Assembly (NCBI RefSeq): GCF_007109405.1
Contig: NZ_VJOY01000009.1
Coordinates: forward strand, 124,001 to 188,000
Length of the DNA stretch: 64,000 nt
From: Pseudomonas mangiferae
Lineage (GTDB): Bacteria > Pseudomonadota > Gammaproteobacteria > Pseudomonadales > Pseudomonadaceae
Direction of reading: 5' to 3'
Shown here: positions 8,261 to 17,421 of the stretch, in pieces
Layout of the letters: each line of letters starts with the position of its first letter
How positions within the stretch are numbered: the first letter of the stretch is position 1
Translations under genes and position numbers: made by a program
The notes under the pieces: model-generated
What the model was told of the DNA's origin: nothing
The model's database searches: none
Seen by the model: only the letters and a program-made list of their open reading frames with translations

Positions 8261-9943
8261 CTACAACGTGGATAGGAACTCGCCGCCCGCCGCCTGCAGG
8301 CGGGCGATGTCGCCGCGAATGCGCTTCTTGTCCAGCTTGCCCACGCTGGTCTTGGGAATTTCGGTAACAAGGGCGATCTGGGTGGGAATCGCCCACTTGT
8401 TGATGAGCCCCTGCTCGACGAAGGGCTTGAGGTGCTCCTTCAGCCCGCGGGCATCCAGGCGCTGGTCGGGGCGCACCACCAGCAGGGCGAACGGCCGCTC
8501 GTCCCACTGGGGATCGGGGACCCCCACCACCGCCACCTCGCGCACCGCCGGGTGGCGGCTGATCAGGTCCTCCAGCTCCAGGGAGGACAGCCATTCGCCG
8601 CCGGTCTTGATCACGTCCTTGATGCGGTCGCGGATGTCGATCACCCCCATGCCGTCCAGGGTCGCCACGTCGCCGGTGTGCAGCCAGCCGTGCCGCCACA
8701 GTTCGGCGCCCTTCTCCGGCTCGCCCAGGTAGCCCTGGGTCAGCCAGGGCGCGCGCAGCACCAGTTCGCCGCGGGTCTCGCCGTCGGCCGGCAGCAACCG
8801 GCCCTCTTCGTCCATCAGCGCCGCCTCCACCAGCGGCACCGGCACCCCGGCCTTGATCCGGTAGGCGATGCGCTCGTCCTCGCTGCCGGCCAGCAGCTCG
8901 TCGTTGAGGTGAGCCACGGAGATCAGCGGGCAGGTCTCGGACATGCCGTAGGCGGCGGTCAGCTGGATACCCCGCGCCTTGGCCGCCTGGTACAGGCTGC
9001 GGTTCAGCGCGCTGCCGCCGATGATCACCTTCCAGCCGCCGAAGTCCACGTCCCGGGCGCCGTCGGCGTTGAGCACCATCTGCAGGATGGTGGGCACGCA
9101 GTGGGAGAAGGTCACCGCCTCGCGGCGCCACAGCTGCACCAGCAGCTCGGGGTCGTAGCGACCCGGGTAGACCTGCTTCACCCCCAGCAGGGTGGCGACG
9201 TAGGGCACGCCCCAGGCGTGCACGTGGAACATCGGGGTGATGGGCATGTAGACGTCGTGGCTGCCCATCAGCCGGGTGCTGTCCAGGGCGCCCATCACGC
9301 CGGCCATGGACAGGGTATGCAGGACCAGCTGGCGATGGCTGAAGAACACCCCCTTGGGGTTGCCGGTGGTGCCGGTGGTGTAGAAGGTGGTGGCCACCGA
9401 GTTCTCGTCGAAGTCGGGGAAGTCGTAGTGGGGGCTGGCGGCCGCCAGCAGCGCCTCGTATTCCCCTACCTGGCCGGGCAGCGCGATGCCGCCGGCGTCG
9501 CCATCGCTCAGCAGCAGGGTCGCGCGCACCTGTTCCAGCTGCGGCGCCAGGCCGTTGTACAGCGCGGCGAACTCGCCGTTGACCAACACGAAGCGGTCCT
9601 CGGCGTGGTTCATGGTGTAGAGGATCTGCTCCGGGGAAAGGCGGATGTTGATGGTGTGCAATACCGCGCCGATCATCGGGATGGCGAACATGCATTCCAG
9701 GTAGCGGTGGCTGTCCCAGTCCATCACCGCGACGGTGTCGCCGGGGCCCACGCCCATGCCCACCAGGACGTTGGCCAGCCGCGCCACCCGCTGGTCGAAG
9801 GTGGCGTAGCTGTAGCGCACCTGGTCGCGGTAGACGATCTCGCGGGTTTTCTCGTAGCGGCTGCCGGAGAGCAGTAGGCGCTTGATCAGCAACGGATAGG
9901 GATGGACGCCTTCGGCCGGCGAAATGACTCGGGTCTGCAACAT
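8261..9943 (-). CDS. AlkK-type medium/long-chain fatty acyl-CoA ligase
   Basis: A 560-residue AMP-forming acyl-CoA synthetase. Motifs: the P-loop-like YTTGTTGNPKG, AYGMSETCP (A5), the GWLHTGDVATLDGMG motif and the hinge/catalytic DRIKDVIKTGGEWLSS, with the C-terminal lysine in PKTSVGKLDKK. Overall pattern (NHAEDRFVLVNGEF, MFHVHAWGVPY) is closest to AlkK and the PA2557-like ligases, which activate medium- to long-chain fatty acids to acyl-CoA for beta-oxidation. ATG 9943 (MLQTRVISPAEGVHPYP) is preferred; an in-frame upstream start at 10015 adds 24 unconserved residues. It lies 213 bp upstream of the DUF1302 gene in the same direction and may be co-regulated. Confidence 0.9.
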   Translation of the reverse strand: MLQTRVISPAEGVHPYPLLIKRLLLSGSRYEKTREIVYRDQVRYSYATFDQRVARLANVLVGMGVGPGDTVAVMDWDSHRYLECMFAIPMIGAVLHTINIRLSPEQILYTMNHAEDRFVLVNGEFAALYNGLAPQLEQVRATLLLSDGDAGGIALPGQVGEYEALLAAASPHYDFPDFDENSVATTFYTTGTTGNPKGVFFSHRQLVLHTLSMAGVMGALDSTRLMGSHDVYMPITPMFHVHAWGVPYVATLLGVKQVYPGRYDPELLVQLWRREAVTFSHCVPTILQMVLNADGARDVDFGGWKVIIGGSALNRSLYQAAKARGIQLTAAYGMSETCPLISVAHLNDELLAGSEDERIAYRIKAGVPVPLVEAALMDEEGRLLPADGETRGELVLRAPWLTQGYLGEPEKGAELWRHGWLHTGDVATLDGMGVIDIRDRIKDVIKTGGEWLSSLELEDLISRHPAVREVAVVGVPDPQWDERPFALLVVRPDQRLDARGLKEHLKPFVEQGLINKWAIPTQIALVTEIPKTSVGKLDKKRIRGDIARLQAAGGEFLSTL

Positions 9944-10118
9944 GGACGACACCTGCACGCCTGGTTGTTGTTTTTGGCTTCGCCCGCACTCTAGAGCGGT
10001 GCCGGCGGCGCTCAATCACCCTAAGGAGTGATTTCCCCGGCCTGGCCGAGGGGGTGGCGTGTCGGGTGGCGGTTGCGCGCGAACGCGGCGGTGGGCACCG
10101 CCGCACGCGCTTTTCAGG

Positions 10119-11312
10119 CTAACCGGCCTGGTTGCCGGTCGCCGCCGGCATCGGCGCCGGGGTACGCGGGAAGGCCAGGGCGGCGAGGAAGGTGACCACG
10201 CCCAGTACCGCCAGCACCCCGTACAGCCCGGCCAGGCCCTGGCGCGGCTCCAGGTAGGCGATCAGCGGGATCGCCGCCGCGCTGGCGCCGAACGACACGA
10301 AGTAGCGCAGGGCGAACACCCGCGCCTGCCAGGCCGGCGCCACGTAGTGGGCCACCATGGAGTCGTTCACCGTCACCTGGCCGAACACCGCGAACATGAA
10401 CAGCGCGCCCAGCACCACCACCGAACCGCCCTCGGCACCCATCAGGGCATAGAGCAGCGGGCCCTGGGCCAGGGTCAGCAGCACGAACGGGCCCTTGAGG
10501 CTGAAGCGGTCCAGCAGGCGCCCGATGATCAACTGCGCCACGGCGCCGAAGGCATAGGCGAGGCTGACCACCAGGCCGAGGGTTTCCGGCGAGGCCAGCA
10601 GGTCGTGGAGGCGCTCTTGGAACAGCTTCGGGTAGGTCACGGTGGTGGCGTTGAACACCACCCCGCCGGTGGCGGTGACCAGCGCCAGCACGGCGAACAC
10701 CCGGCGCACCGAGACCCGGCCGGCCTCCTCGCCGCGGCGCGGCGCGGCGCCCGCCAGGGGCGACGGCTCGTCCCGCACGCAGGCGGCGAACCACAGGCCC
10801 AGGGCCAGGGAGATCGCCCCCGGCAGGATGAACGCGGCGCGCCAGCCGAAGTGGGCGGTGAGGAACCCGGTGAGCAGCGCGGCGAAGGCCACCCCCAGGT
10901 TGCCCCACATGCCGTTCAGGCCGATTTCGTGGCCGCGGCGGGTGGCATGGGCCACCAGCATCGCCGTGCCCACCGGGTGGTAGATGGCGGCGAACACACC
11001 GATCAGGGTCAGGCCCAGGGTCAGCATCGGCACCGAGTCGCTGAAGCCGGTGAACAGCGCCGCCGCGCCCAGGCCGAGGAAGAACACCAGCAGCATGTGC
11101 CGCCGGCTCCAGTGGTCGCCCAGCCAGCCGGCTGGTAGCGAGCAGGCGCCGAAGGCGATGAAGCCGCCCAGAGACAGGCCGATCAGCCCGGCGTAGTCCA
11201 GGCCGAAGGTGGCGGTCATGCCCAGCACCGCGGCGGGGAAGATCAGCATGAACATGTGGTCGAGCACATGGGCGGCGTTGACGAAACGGATGACGGTGCG
11301 GGGTCGGTTCAT
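10119..11312 (-). CDS. Major facilitator superfamily transporter (Fsr-like)
   Basis: A 397-residue MFS protein with about 12 hydrophobic segments. The start (VNAAHVLDHMFMLIFPAAV), the loop 2-3 motif GWLGDHWSRRHML and the YHPVGTAMLVAHATRRGHE segment resemble the fosmidomycin-resistance (Fsr) branch, which exports small molecules. The substrate is unknown. It is divergently transcribed from an AraC-type regulator 92 bp away, which probably controls it, a common arrangement for drug or metabolite exporters. Confidence 0.85.
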   Translation of the reverse strand: MNRPRTVIRFVNAAHVLDHMFMLIFPAAVLGMTATFGLDYAGLIGLSLGGFIAFGACSLPAGWLGDHWSRRHMLLVFFLGLGAAALFTGFSDSVPMLTLGLTLIGVFAAIYHPVGTAMLVAHATRRGHEIGLNGMWGNLGVAFAALLTGFLTAHFGWRAAFILPGAISLALGLWFAACVRDEPSPLAGAAPRRGEEAGRVSVRRVFAVLALVTATGGVVFNATTVTYPKLFQERLHDLLASPETLGLVVSLAYAFGAVAQLIIGRLLDRFSLKGPFVLLTLAQGPLLYALMGAEGGSVVVLGALFMFAVFGQVTVNDSMVAHYVAPAWQARVFALRYFVSFGASAAAIPLIAYLEPRQGLAGLYGVLAVLGVVTFLAALAFPRTPAPMPAATGNQAG

Positions 11313-11404
11313 GGGGCGGTCCCGGGCGTTCTGGCGTGGAAAGGAACGGCCATGCTAGGTTGTCCGCCTCACCGCAACCGGACAGAAAGGTCATCGGATC
11401 GGAC

Positions 11405-12184
11405 ATGTTCGACCTCCTCGGCCCGCCGCCGCCCTTCCATGCCGTGGCCATCGACTACCCCGACGGCGCCCAGGTGGCCGCCCACGCCCACCGCGAGGCG
11501 CAGTTCCTGTATGCCGCCCAGGGGCTGATGCGGGTGCTGACCGCCGGCGGCGCCTGGACCATCCCGCCGACCCGGGCGGTGTGGATACCGCCGGGGGTCG
11601 AGCACACCCTGTTCATGTCCGGCGAGGTGCGCATGCGCACCCTGTTCATCGCCGGCGGCCCCCTGCCCGGCGCCCCGGACGGCTGCTGCGTGCTGGCGGT
11701 GACGCCGCTGATGCGGGAGCTGGTACTGCGCGCCATCCATCTGCAGCGCCATGAGGCGGATGACGCCCAGGCGCGGCTGGTGCGGACCCTGGCCCTGGAC
11801 GAGCTGACCCGCCTGACGCGCATGCCGCTGTACCTGCCGATGCCGGAGGACCGCCGTCTGCGGGCGATCTGCACCGCCCTGCTGCGGGCCCCGGACGACG
11901 ACCGCACCCTGGAGGACTGGGGGCTGGAGGTGGGCGCCAGCCCGCGCACCCTGGCGCGGCTGTTCGCCCGGGAACTGGGCCTGAGCTTCCAGGCCTGGCG
12001 GCAGCAGCTGCGCCTGACCGAGGCGCTGCCACGGCTGCACGCCGGGCAGAGCGTGCAGGCGGTGGCCACGGCCCTGGGCTACGGCAGCGCCCGGGCCTTC
12101 TCGGCGATGTTCCAGCGCCTGCTGGGGGAAGCGCCCCGGGCCTACCTGGGGCGCGCCGAGACGGCCCTCAGCGCAGGCTGGTGA
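11405..12184 (+). CDS. AraC-family regulator with cupin N-terminal domain
   Basis: A 259-residue protein with an N-terminal AraC-binding cupin (HAHREAQFLYAAQGLMRVLT, PPGVEHTLFMSG) and a C-terminal double helix-turn-helix (DWGLEVGASPRTLARLFARE and VQAVATALGYGSARAFSAMF). This short cupin-AraC class commonly represses or activates an adjacent divergent exporter, here the Fsr-like MFS gene. ATG 11405 (MFDLLGPPPPFHAV) follows an AAAGG-type ribosome site; a longer frame from 11336 starts inside the intergenic region and is less likely. The last 17 bp overlap the convergent LysE gene. Confidence 0.88.
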   Translation: MFDLLGPPPPFHAVAIDYPDGAQVAAHAHREAQFLYAAQGLMRVLTAGGAWTIPPTRAVWIPPGVEHTLFMSGEVRMRTLFIAGGPLPGAPDGCCVLAVTPLMRELVLRAIHLQRHEADDAQARLVRTLALDELTRLTRMPLYLPMPEDRRLRAICTALLRAPDDDRTLEDWGLEVGASPRTLARLFARELGLSFQAWRQQLRLTEALPRLHAGQSVQAVATALGYGSARAFSAMFQRLLGEAPRAYLGRAETALSAGW

Positions 12185-12794
12185 AGGCCAGCTTGATGCC
12201 CAGGCCTACCAGCACCGCGCCCATCAGGCGGTCGAACCAGTGGCCGAGCCGGGCGAAGCCGGCACGCACCCGGTGCTGGCTGAACAGCGCCGCCACCAGG
12301 CAGAACCAGGCACCGGTGGCCACCGCCAGGTAGACGCCGTAGCCGGCCTGCACCAGCAGCGGCGTGTGGGGGTCGATCACCACGGTGAACAGCGAGAGGA
12401 AGAACAGCGTGGCCTTGGGGTTCAGGCCGTTGGTGACGAAGCCGCTGGTGAACGCGCCGCGCAGGCTGCGCGCCGGGGCCGGGCCGTCGGCCAGTTCGGC
12501 GGGCGCCGCCGGCCGCGCCCGCAGGGCCTTGATGCCGATGTACAGCAGGTACGCCGCCGCCAGCCATTTCAGCGCGTTGAACAGCCACAGCGACTGGGAC
12601 ACGATCAGGCCGATGCCCAGCAGCGAATAGGTCACGTGGACGAAGATCCCGCAGCCCACGCCCACGGCCGTCCAGCGCCCGGCACGGGACCCGTGGGCGA
12701 CGCTCTCGCGCACCACCACGGCGAAGTCCGGCCCCGGGCTGGCCACCGCCAGCAGGTGGATCAGGGCAACGGTGAGGAATTCGGTCCAGTACAT
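12168..12794 (-). CDS. LysE/RhtB-family amino-acid exporter
   Basis: A 208-residue inner-membrane protein of the LysE/RhtB superfamily: six hydrophobic segments and the family N-terminal pattern LIHLLAVASPGPDFAVVVRESVAHG, plus GFVTNGLNPKATLFFLSLF in the middle. These proteins export amino acids or analogues. ATG 12794 (MYWTEFLTVALIHLL) was chosen because upstream in-frame residues are arginine-rich and unconserved. The 3' end overlaps the AraC gene tail-to-tail by 17 bp. Confidence 0.88.
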   Translation of the reverse strand: MYWTEFLTVALIHLLAVASPGPDFAVVVRESVAHGSRAGRWTAVGVGCGIFVHVTYSLLGIGLIVSQSLWLFNALKWLAAAYLLYIGIKALRARPAAPAELADGPAPARSLRGAFTSGFVTNGLNPKATLFFLSLFTVVIDPHTPLLVQAGYGVYLAVATGAWFCLVAALFSQHRVRAGFARLGHWFDRLMGAVLVGLGIKLAFTSLR

Positions 12795-12945
12795 GGCGCC
12801 TCCGCGAACGCTCCGGGAAAGCCCGCAGCTGAACAGGCGCCGGCGCACTTGTCCAGCCTCGCATGGGGCTGGCACCCTGGCGCATGGCGGCGCCCCGCCC
12901 GTGCCCGCGCCGCCCTTTCCTCCCGCCGCAGAAGGTCCCTTGCCG

Positions 12946-13905
12946 ATGAACCGCGCCGTCTTCCTCGATCACGCCTCACTCGACCCGGGCGACCTGGACC
13001 TCTCACCGCTGCGCGAGGCCTTCGACAGCCTGGAGCTGCACCCCGCCAGCGAGCCGGAGCAGGTGGCCGGTCGCCTGGCCGGCGCCCAGGTGGCCATCGC
13101 CAACAAGGTGCGCCTGGATGCGCCGGTGTTCGCCGCCTGCCCCGAGCTGCGCCTGGTGCTGGTGGCCGCCACCGGTACCAACAACGTCGACCTGGCCGCG
13201 GCCGCCGCCCACGGCGTCACCGTCTGCAACTGCCAGGGCTACGGCACGCCGTCGGTGGCCCAGCACACCCTGATGCTGTTGCTGGCCCTGGCCACCCGCC
13301 TGGAAGACTACCGCCAGGCCGTGCGCGAGGGCCGCTGGCAGCGCGCGCCGCAGTTCTGCCTGCTGGACTTCCCCATCGTCGAGCTGGACGGCAAGGTCCT
13401 CGGCCTGCTTGGCCACGGCGAACTGGGCGGCGCCGTGGCGCGCCTGGCCGAGGCCTTCGGCATGCGCGTGCTGCTGGGCCAGTTGCCCGGACGCCCACCC
13501 CGGCCCGACCGCCTGCCCCTGGACGAGCTGCTGCCCCAGGTGGATGCGCTGACCCTGCACTGCCCGCTCACCGAGCAGACCCGTCACCTGATCGATGCCC
13601 GCCGCCTGGCGCTGATGAAGCCCGGCGCGCTGCTGGTCAACACCGCCCGTGGCGGCCTGGTGGACGAACAGGCCCTGGCCGATGCGCTGCGCGCCGGCCA
13701 CCTGGGCGGCGCCGCCACCGACGTGCTGTCCCAGGAGCCGCCGAAGGACGGCAACCCGCTGCTGGCGGCGGACGTTCCGCGGCTGATCGTCACCCCCCAC
13801 AGCGCCTGGGGCAGCCGCGAGGCGCGGCAGCGGATCGTCGTCCAGCTGGCCGAGAACGCCGCGGCGTTCCTCGCCGGCGCGCCCCGGCGAGTGGTCGGCG
13901 GCTGA
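12946..13905 (+). CDS. hprA: D-2-hydroxyacid dehydrogenase (glycerate/hydroxypyruvate reductase)
   Basis: A 319-residue NAD(P)-dependent D-2-hydroxyacid dehydrogenase. It carries the Rossmann motif [14 protein letters not shown], the catalytic arginine in [10 protein letters not shown], the glutamate in LSQEPP and the histidine in VTPHSAW. The family interconverts hydroxypyruvate and D-glycerate, or reduces related 2-oxoacids. The following rsmC-lysP order matches the P. aeruginosa hprA locus (PA4626 onward, from memory), which supports the name. ATG 12946 ([12 protein letters not shown]) is preferred over an upstream frame that runs antisense to the LysE gene. Confidence 0.88.
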   Translation: MNRAVFLDHASLDPGDLDLSPLREAFDSLELHPASEPEQVAGRLAGAQVAIANKVRLDAPVFAACPELRLVLVAATGTNNVDLAAAAAHGVTVCNCQGYGTPSVAQHTLMLLLALATRLEDYRQAVREGRWQRAPQFCLLDFPIVELDGKVLGLLGHGELGGAVARLAEAFGMRVLLGQLPGRPPRPDRLPLDELLPQVDALTLHCPLTEQTRHLIDARRLALMKPGALLVNTARGGLVDEQALADALRAGHLGGAATDVLSQEPPKDGNPLLAADVPRLIVTPHSAWGSREARQRIVVQLAENAAAFLAGAPRRVVGG

Positions 13906-13957
13906 GGCCGGGCCGTTCGCTCTGCTAGAATCGCCGGCTTTTCCCAGGAGGATCCGC

Positions 13958-14959
13958 ATGGACCCGCGCAGTGAAGTCCTGCTCCGCCAGGCGGAACACG
14001 TCCAAGGCCCGGTGCTGCTGGCCGGGTTGCCGGCCGACGACCTGCTCGGCACGCTGCCCGAGGCCCGCGGCTGGAGCTGGCATGCCGGCGAGCAGGCGGC
14101 CCTGGCGACGCGCTTCCCCGGCCGCAGCGAGTTCGGCATCCACGCCCCGGCCGGCGCCTTCCGCGCGGCGGTGCTGTTCCTGCCCAAGTCCCGGGAGCTG
14201 ACCGACTACCTGCTGGGCGCCCTCGCCGCCCGCCTCGGCCCCGGCGGCGCGCTGCTGCTGGTGGGCGAGAAACGCGCCGGCATCGAGCGCGCCGCCCGCC
14301 AGCTGGGCGCGTTCGGCACCCCGCGCAAGCTGGACAGCGCGCGCCACTGCCAGCTCTGGCGGGCCGACCTGGAACGTCAGGTGGCGACCCCCGACCCGCT
14401 GGCCCTGGCCGAACGCTTCAGCCTCAACCTGGAGGGCGGCCCGCTGCAGGTGGTCAGCCTGCCCGGGGTGTTCAGCCACGGCCGCCTGGACCGCGGCAGC
14501 GCCCTGCTGCTGCGCCACCTGGAGGGCCTGCCGCGGGGCCCCCTCCTGGACTACGGCTGCGGCGCGGGCGTGCTCGGCGCCTGGCTGAAGCGGCGCTACC
14601 CGGACAGCCCGGTGAGCTTGCTGGACGTGGACGCCTTCGCCCTGGAGAGCAGCCGCCTGACCCTGGCCGCCAATGGCCTGGAGGCCGAGCTGATCGCCGC
14701 CGACAGCCTGCGCGCCGCGCCGACCCAACTGGCGGCGCTGGTCAGCAACCCGCCGTTCCACCAGGGCGTGCGCACCGACTACCAGGCCACCGAGGCGCTG
14801 CTGCGCAGCGCCCGCGAGCACCTGGCGGCGAAGGGCGAGCTGCGCCTGGTGGCCAACGCCTTCCTCAAGTACCCGCCGTTGATCGAGACCGCCTTGGGCG
14901 CCTGCCAGGTGCTGGCCGAGGCCGAAGGCTTCCGCATCTACCGGGCGACCCGCAACTGA
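13958..14959 (+). CDS. rsmC: 16S rRNA (guanine(1207)-N2)-methyltransferase
   Basis: A 333-residue RsmC. The N-terminal half is a degenerate methyltransferase domain; the C-terminal half has the SAM-binding [15 protein letters not shown] motif (around residue 195) and the catalytic NPPF tetrapeptide in [15 protein letters not shown]. RsmC methylates N2 of G1207 in 16S rRNA within the 30S subunit. A strong AGGAGG ribosome site precedes ATG 13958. It lies 52 bp after hprA in the same direction. Confidence 0.93.
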   Translation: MDPRSEVLLRQAEHVQGPVLLAGLPADDLLGTLPEARGWSWHAGEQAALATRFPGRSEFGIHAPAGAFRAAVLFLPKSRELTDYLLGALAARLGPGGALLLVGEKRAGIERAARQLGAFGTPRKLDSARHCQLWRADLERQVATPDPLALAERFSLNLEGGPLQVVSLPGVFSHGRLDRGSALLLRHLEGLPRGPLLDYGCGAGVLGAWLKRRYPDSPVSLLDVDAFALESSRLTLAANGLEAELIAADSLRAAPTQLAALVSNPPFHQGVRTDYQATEALLRSAREHLAAKGELRLVANAFLKYPPLIETALGACQVLAEAEGFRIYRATRN

Positions 14960-15044
14960 TGCGCCGTCCGTCCCCTTTTATCCCGGCCGCCCTGTCGCGC
15001 GCCGGCCATCGCCCCCGCCCGGGGCGTCCCGGAGTGTTGATCCC

Positions 15045-16511
15045 GTGACCGAGTCCACCGCCGCCCCCGCCTCCAGCGGGCTGCACCGCGCGCTCAAGCC
15101 GCGCCACCTGAACATGATCGCCATCGGCGGCTCCATCGGCACCGGGCTGTTCGTCGCCTCCGGCGCCACCGTGGCCACTGCCGGCCCGGGCGGCGCCCTG
15201 CTGGCCTACGCGCTGATCGGCGTGATGGTCTACTTCCTGATGACCAGCCTCGGCGAGATGGCGGCCTACCTGCCGGTCTCCGGCTCCTTCTCCACCTACG
15301 GCAGCCGCTTCGTCGAGGACGGCTTCGGCTTCGCCCTGGGCTGGAACTACTGGTACAACTGGGCGATCACCATCGCCTCGGAGCTGGTGGCGGCGCAGCT
15401 GATCATGAGCTTCTGGCTGCCGGACGTGCCCGGCTACCTGTGGAGCGCCGGCTTCCTCGGGATCATCTTCCTGCTCAACGCGTTCTCGGTGCGCGGCTTC
15501 GGCGAGAGCGAGTTCTGGTTCGCGCTGATCAAGGTGGCGGCGGTGCTGGTGTTCATCGGCATCGGCCTGGCCACGGTGTTCGGCATCATGAGCGGCATCG
15601 AGTCCCCCGGCCTGAGCGTCTTCACCCAGGGCGAGGGACCCTTCGTCGGCGGCCTGCAGGCCATGGTCGGGGTGATGATGATCGCCGGCTACGCCTTCCA
15701 GGGCACCGAGCTGATCGGCGTGGCCGCCGGGGAGTCCGAGGACCCGAAGAAGAACATCCCCATCGCCATCCGCCAGGTGTTCTGGCGCATCCTGATGTTC
15801 TACATCCTGGCGATCCTGGTGATTGGCCTGCTGATCCCCTACAACGACCCCAACCTGCTGAAGAACGACGCCAGCGACATCAGCGTCTCGCCCTTCACCC
15901 TGATGTTCGAGCGCGCCGGTCTGGCCGCCGCCGCGGGGGTGATGAACGCGGTGATCCTGACCGCCGTGCTGTCCGCTGGCAATTCCGGCATGTACGCCTC
16001 GACCCGGATGCTCTACAACCTGGCCAAGGACGGCAAGGCGCCGCGCCTGTTCGCCCGCCTGGCCGCCAGCGGCGTGCCGCGCAACGCGCTGTACGCCACC
16101 ACCCTGGTGGGCGCGCTGTGCTTCCTCACCTCGGCGTTCAGCAACCAGACGGTCTACACCTGGCTGCTCAACACCTCCGGCATGTGCGGCTTCATCGCCT
16201 GGCTGGGCATCTCGGTGTCCCACTACCGCTTCCGCAAGGGCTACCTGGCCCAGGGCGGGCGCCTGGAGGACCTGCCCTACCGGGCCAAGCTGTTCCCCCT
16301 GGGGCCGTTCCTGGCCTTCGCCCTGTGCCTGTTCATCAGCCTGGGGCAGAACTACGAGGCCTTCGCCCACGAGCGCATCGACTGGCTCGGCCTCACCGCC
16401 ACCTACGTCAGCCTGCCGCTGTTCCTGCTGATCTGGCTGGGCTACCGCCTGCGCCACGGCAGCCGGCTGGTCAGCTACCAGACCATGAACGTGCGCAGCG
16501 AGGCGGACTGA
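15045..16511 (+). CDS. lysP: Lysine-specific permease (APC superfamily)
   Basis: A 488-residue amino-acid permease with about 12 membrane segments. It has the amino-acid transporter signature at the N-terminus (LKPRHLNMIAIGGSIGTGLF) and the LysP-like AYAFQGTELIGVAAGESEDP and GMYASTRMLYNLAKDG segments. LysP imports lysine by proton symport. Translation appears to start at GTG 15045; the next ATG is too far in. The gene is followed by a promoter and riboswitch for the next gene. Confidence 0.9.
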   Translation: MTESTAAPASSGLHRALKPRHLNMIAIGGSIGTGLFVASGATVATAGPGGALLAYALIGVMVYFLMTSLGEMAAYLPVSGSFSTYGSRFVEDGFGFALGWNYWYNWAITIASELVAAQLIMSFWLPDVPGYLWSAGFLGIIFLLNAFSVRGFGESEFWFALIKVAAVLVFIGIGLATVFGIMSGIESPGLSVFTQGEGPFVGGLQAMVGVMMIAGYAFQGTELIGVAAGESEDPKKNIPIAIRQVFWRILMFYILAILVIGLLIPYNDPNLLKNDASDISVSPFTLMFERAGLAAAAGVMNAVILTAVLSAGNSGMYASTRMLYNLAKDGKAPRLFARLAASGVPRNALYATTLVGALCFLTSAFSNQTVYTWLLNTSGMCGFIAWLGISVSHYRFRKGYLAQGGRLEDLPYRAKLFPLGPFLAFALCLFISLGQNYEAFAHERIDWLGLTATYVSLPLFLLIWLGYRLRHGSRLVSYQTMNVRSEAD

Positions 16512-16517
16512 AAGAGG

Positions 16518-16546
16518 TTGCCCGGGTACGCGCGCTTGGGCAGAAT
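16518..16546 (+). promoter_or_regulatory. Sigma-70 promoter of the manganese-riboswitch transcript
   Basis: TTGCCC (16518-16523) and CAGAAT (16541-16546) are separated by exactly 17 bp, a good sigma-70 match. The predicted start of transcription, about 16553, falls at the first bases of the riboswitch (CTAGGGGAGTAG). An 8-bp inverted repeat, ACGCGCGC/GCGCGCGT (16528-16535, 16547-16554), straddles the -10 element and could be an operator or the lysP terminator stem. Confidence 0.6.
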
Positions 16547-16554
16547 GCGCGCGT

Positions 16555-16725
16555 CCTAGGGGAGTAGTCTCCCGCGAGCGCCCTGCTCGCCCGGCGTGCG
16601 TCAACACACTTGGTCCACCGACCATGGCGCCCGCGACCCGAGGTCTGCGCAGACAGACCCGCGGTTTGACAAGACCTATGACACGCATGACCTGACCCGG
16701 GGCGGGCAGATCGTACGTGTCATGG
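16555..16725 (+). promoter_or_regulatory. yybP-ykoY manganese riboswitch
   Basis: The 5' UTR of the UPF0016 exporter gene begins CTAGGGGAGTAG, the near-invariant 5' motif of the yybP-ykoY class, and later contains GGTTTGACAAGACCTATG (about 16663-16680), the second conserved segment of this class. Members bind Mn2+ and switch on export genes such as mntP and UPF0016/mneA. A perfect inverted repeat ATGACACG (16678-16685) / CGTGTCAT (16716-16723) links the end of the aptamer to the region just before the gene and may be part of the expression platform. The boundaries are approximate. Confidence 0.8.
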
Positions 16726-16756
16726 TATCCGTCGACCCGCCCCCGTTGGTTCCCTG

Positions 16757-17347
16757 ATGCTTGAATCCCTGCTGGTCCCCACCCTGGTCGTCGCCCTGGC
16801 CGAAATCGGCGACAAGACCCAACTCCTCGCGCTCCTGCTCGCCGCCCGCTTCCGACGACCGCTTCCGATCATCCTCGGCATGGTGGCGGCGACCCTGGCC
16901 AACCATTTCCTCGCCGGTGCCGTGGGCACCTGGGTGGCGGGGCTGTTCTCCCCGGCCGCCCTGCGCTGGATCCTCGCCGCCGCCTTCGCCGCGGTGGCGC
17001 TGTGGACCCTGATCCCCGATAAGCTGGAGGACGACGAGGGCGCCAGGCTGAAGCGCTTCGGCCCGTTCCTCACCACCCTGGTGGCGTTCTTCCTGGCCGA
17101 GATGGGCGACAAGACCCAGGTGGCCACGGTGATGCTGGCGGCCCAGTACCCGCACTTCCTGCTGGTGGTGGCCGGCACCACCCTGGGCATGCTGCTGGCC
17201 AACGTGCCGGTGGTGCTGGCCGGCAACTTCGCCGCCGACCGCCTGCCCCTGACCCTGATCCGCCGCCTGGCCGCCCTGGCCTTCGGCGTACTGGCGCTAT
17301 ACGCGGCCTACGAGGCCCTCAAGGCCGGCGGCAGCCTGCCGGGCTGA
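16757..17347 (+). CDS. TMEM165/GDT1 (UPF0016) family manganese exporter
   Basis: A 196-residue membrane protein with the duplicated UPF0016 signature: VVALAEIGDKTQLLALLLAARF near the N-terminus and VAFFLAEMGDKTQVATVMLAAQY in the second half, each E-x-G-D-K-T motif lying in a membrane helix. Bacterial members such as Vibrio MneA export Mn2+; eukaryotic ones move Mn2+/Ca2+. The preceding manganese riboswitch independently supports a manganese role. The start ATG 16757 lies about 30 bp after the riboswitch. Confidence 0.92.
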   Translation: MLESLLVPTLVVALAEIGDKTQLLALLLAARFRRPLPIILGMVAATLANHFLAGAVGTWVAGLFSPAALRWILAAAFAAVALWTLIPDKLEDDEGARLKRFGPFLTTLVAFFLAEMGDKTQVATVMLAAQYPHFLLVVAGTTLGMLLANVPVVLAGNFAADRLPLTLIRRLAALAFGVLALYAAYEALKAGGSLPG

Positions 17348-17421
17348 CCCCACCGCGGCCGGCGCCGACTGGACGGCGGGCGTCGCGGCGGCTAAAAGAA
17401 GCGGAATCGCCGGAGATGCCG

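Noticed and set aside
14865-16688. 607-codon minus-strand frame opposite lysP
   Set aside because: lysP shows full permease signatures; the antisense product is a low-complexity Gln/Gly/His/Ala sequence.
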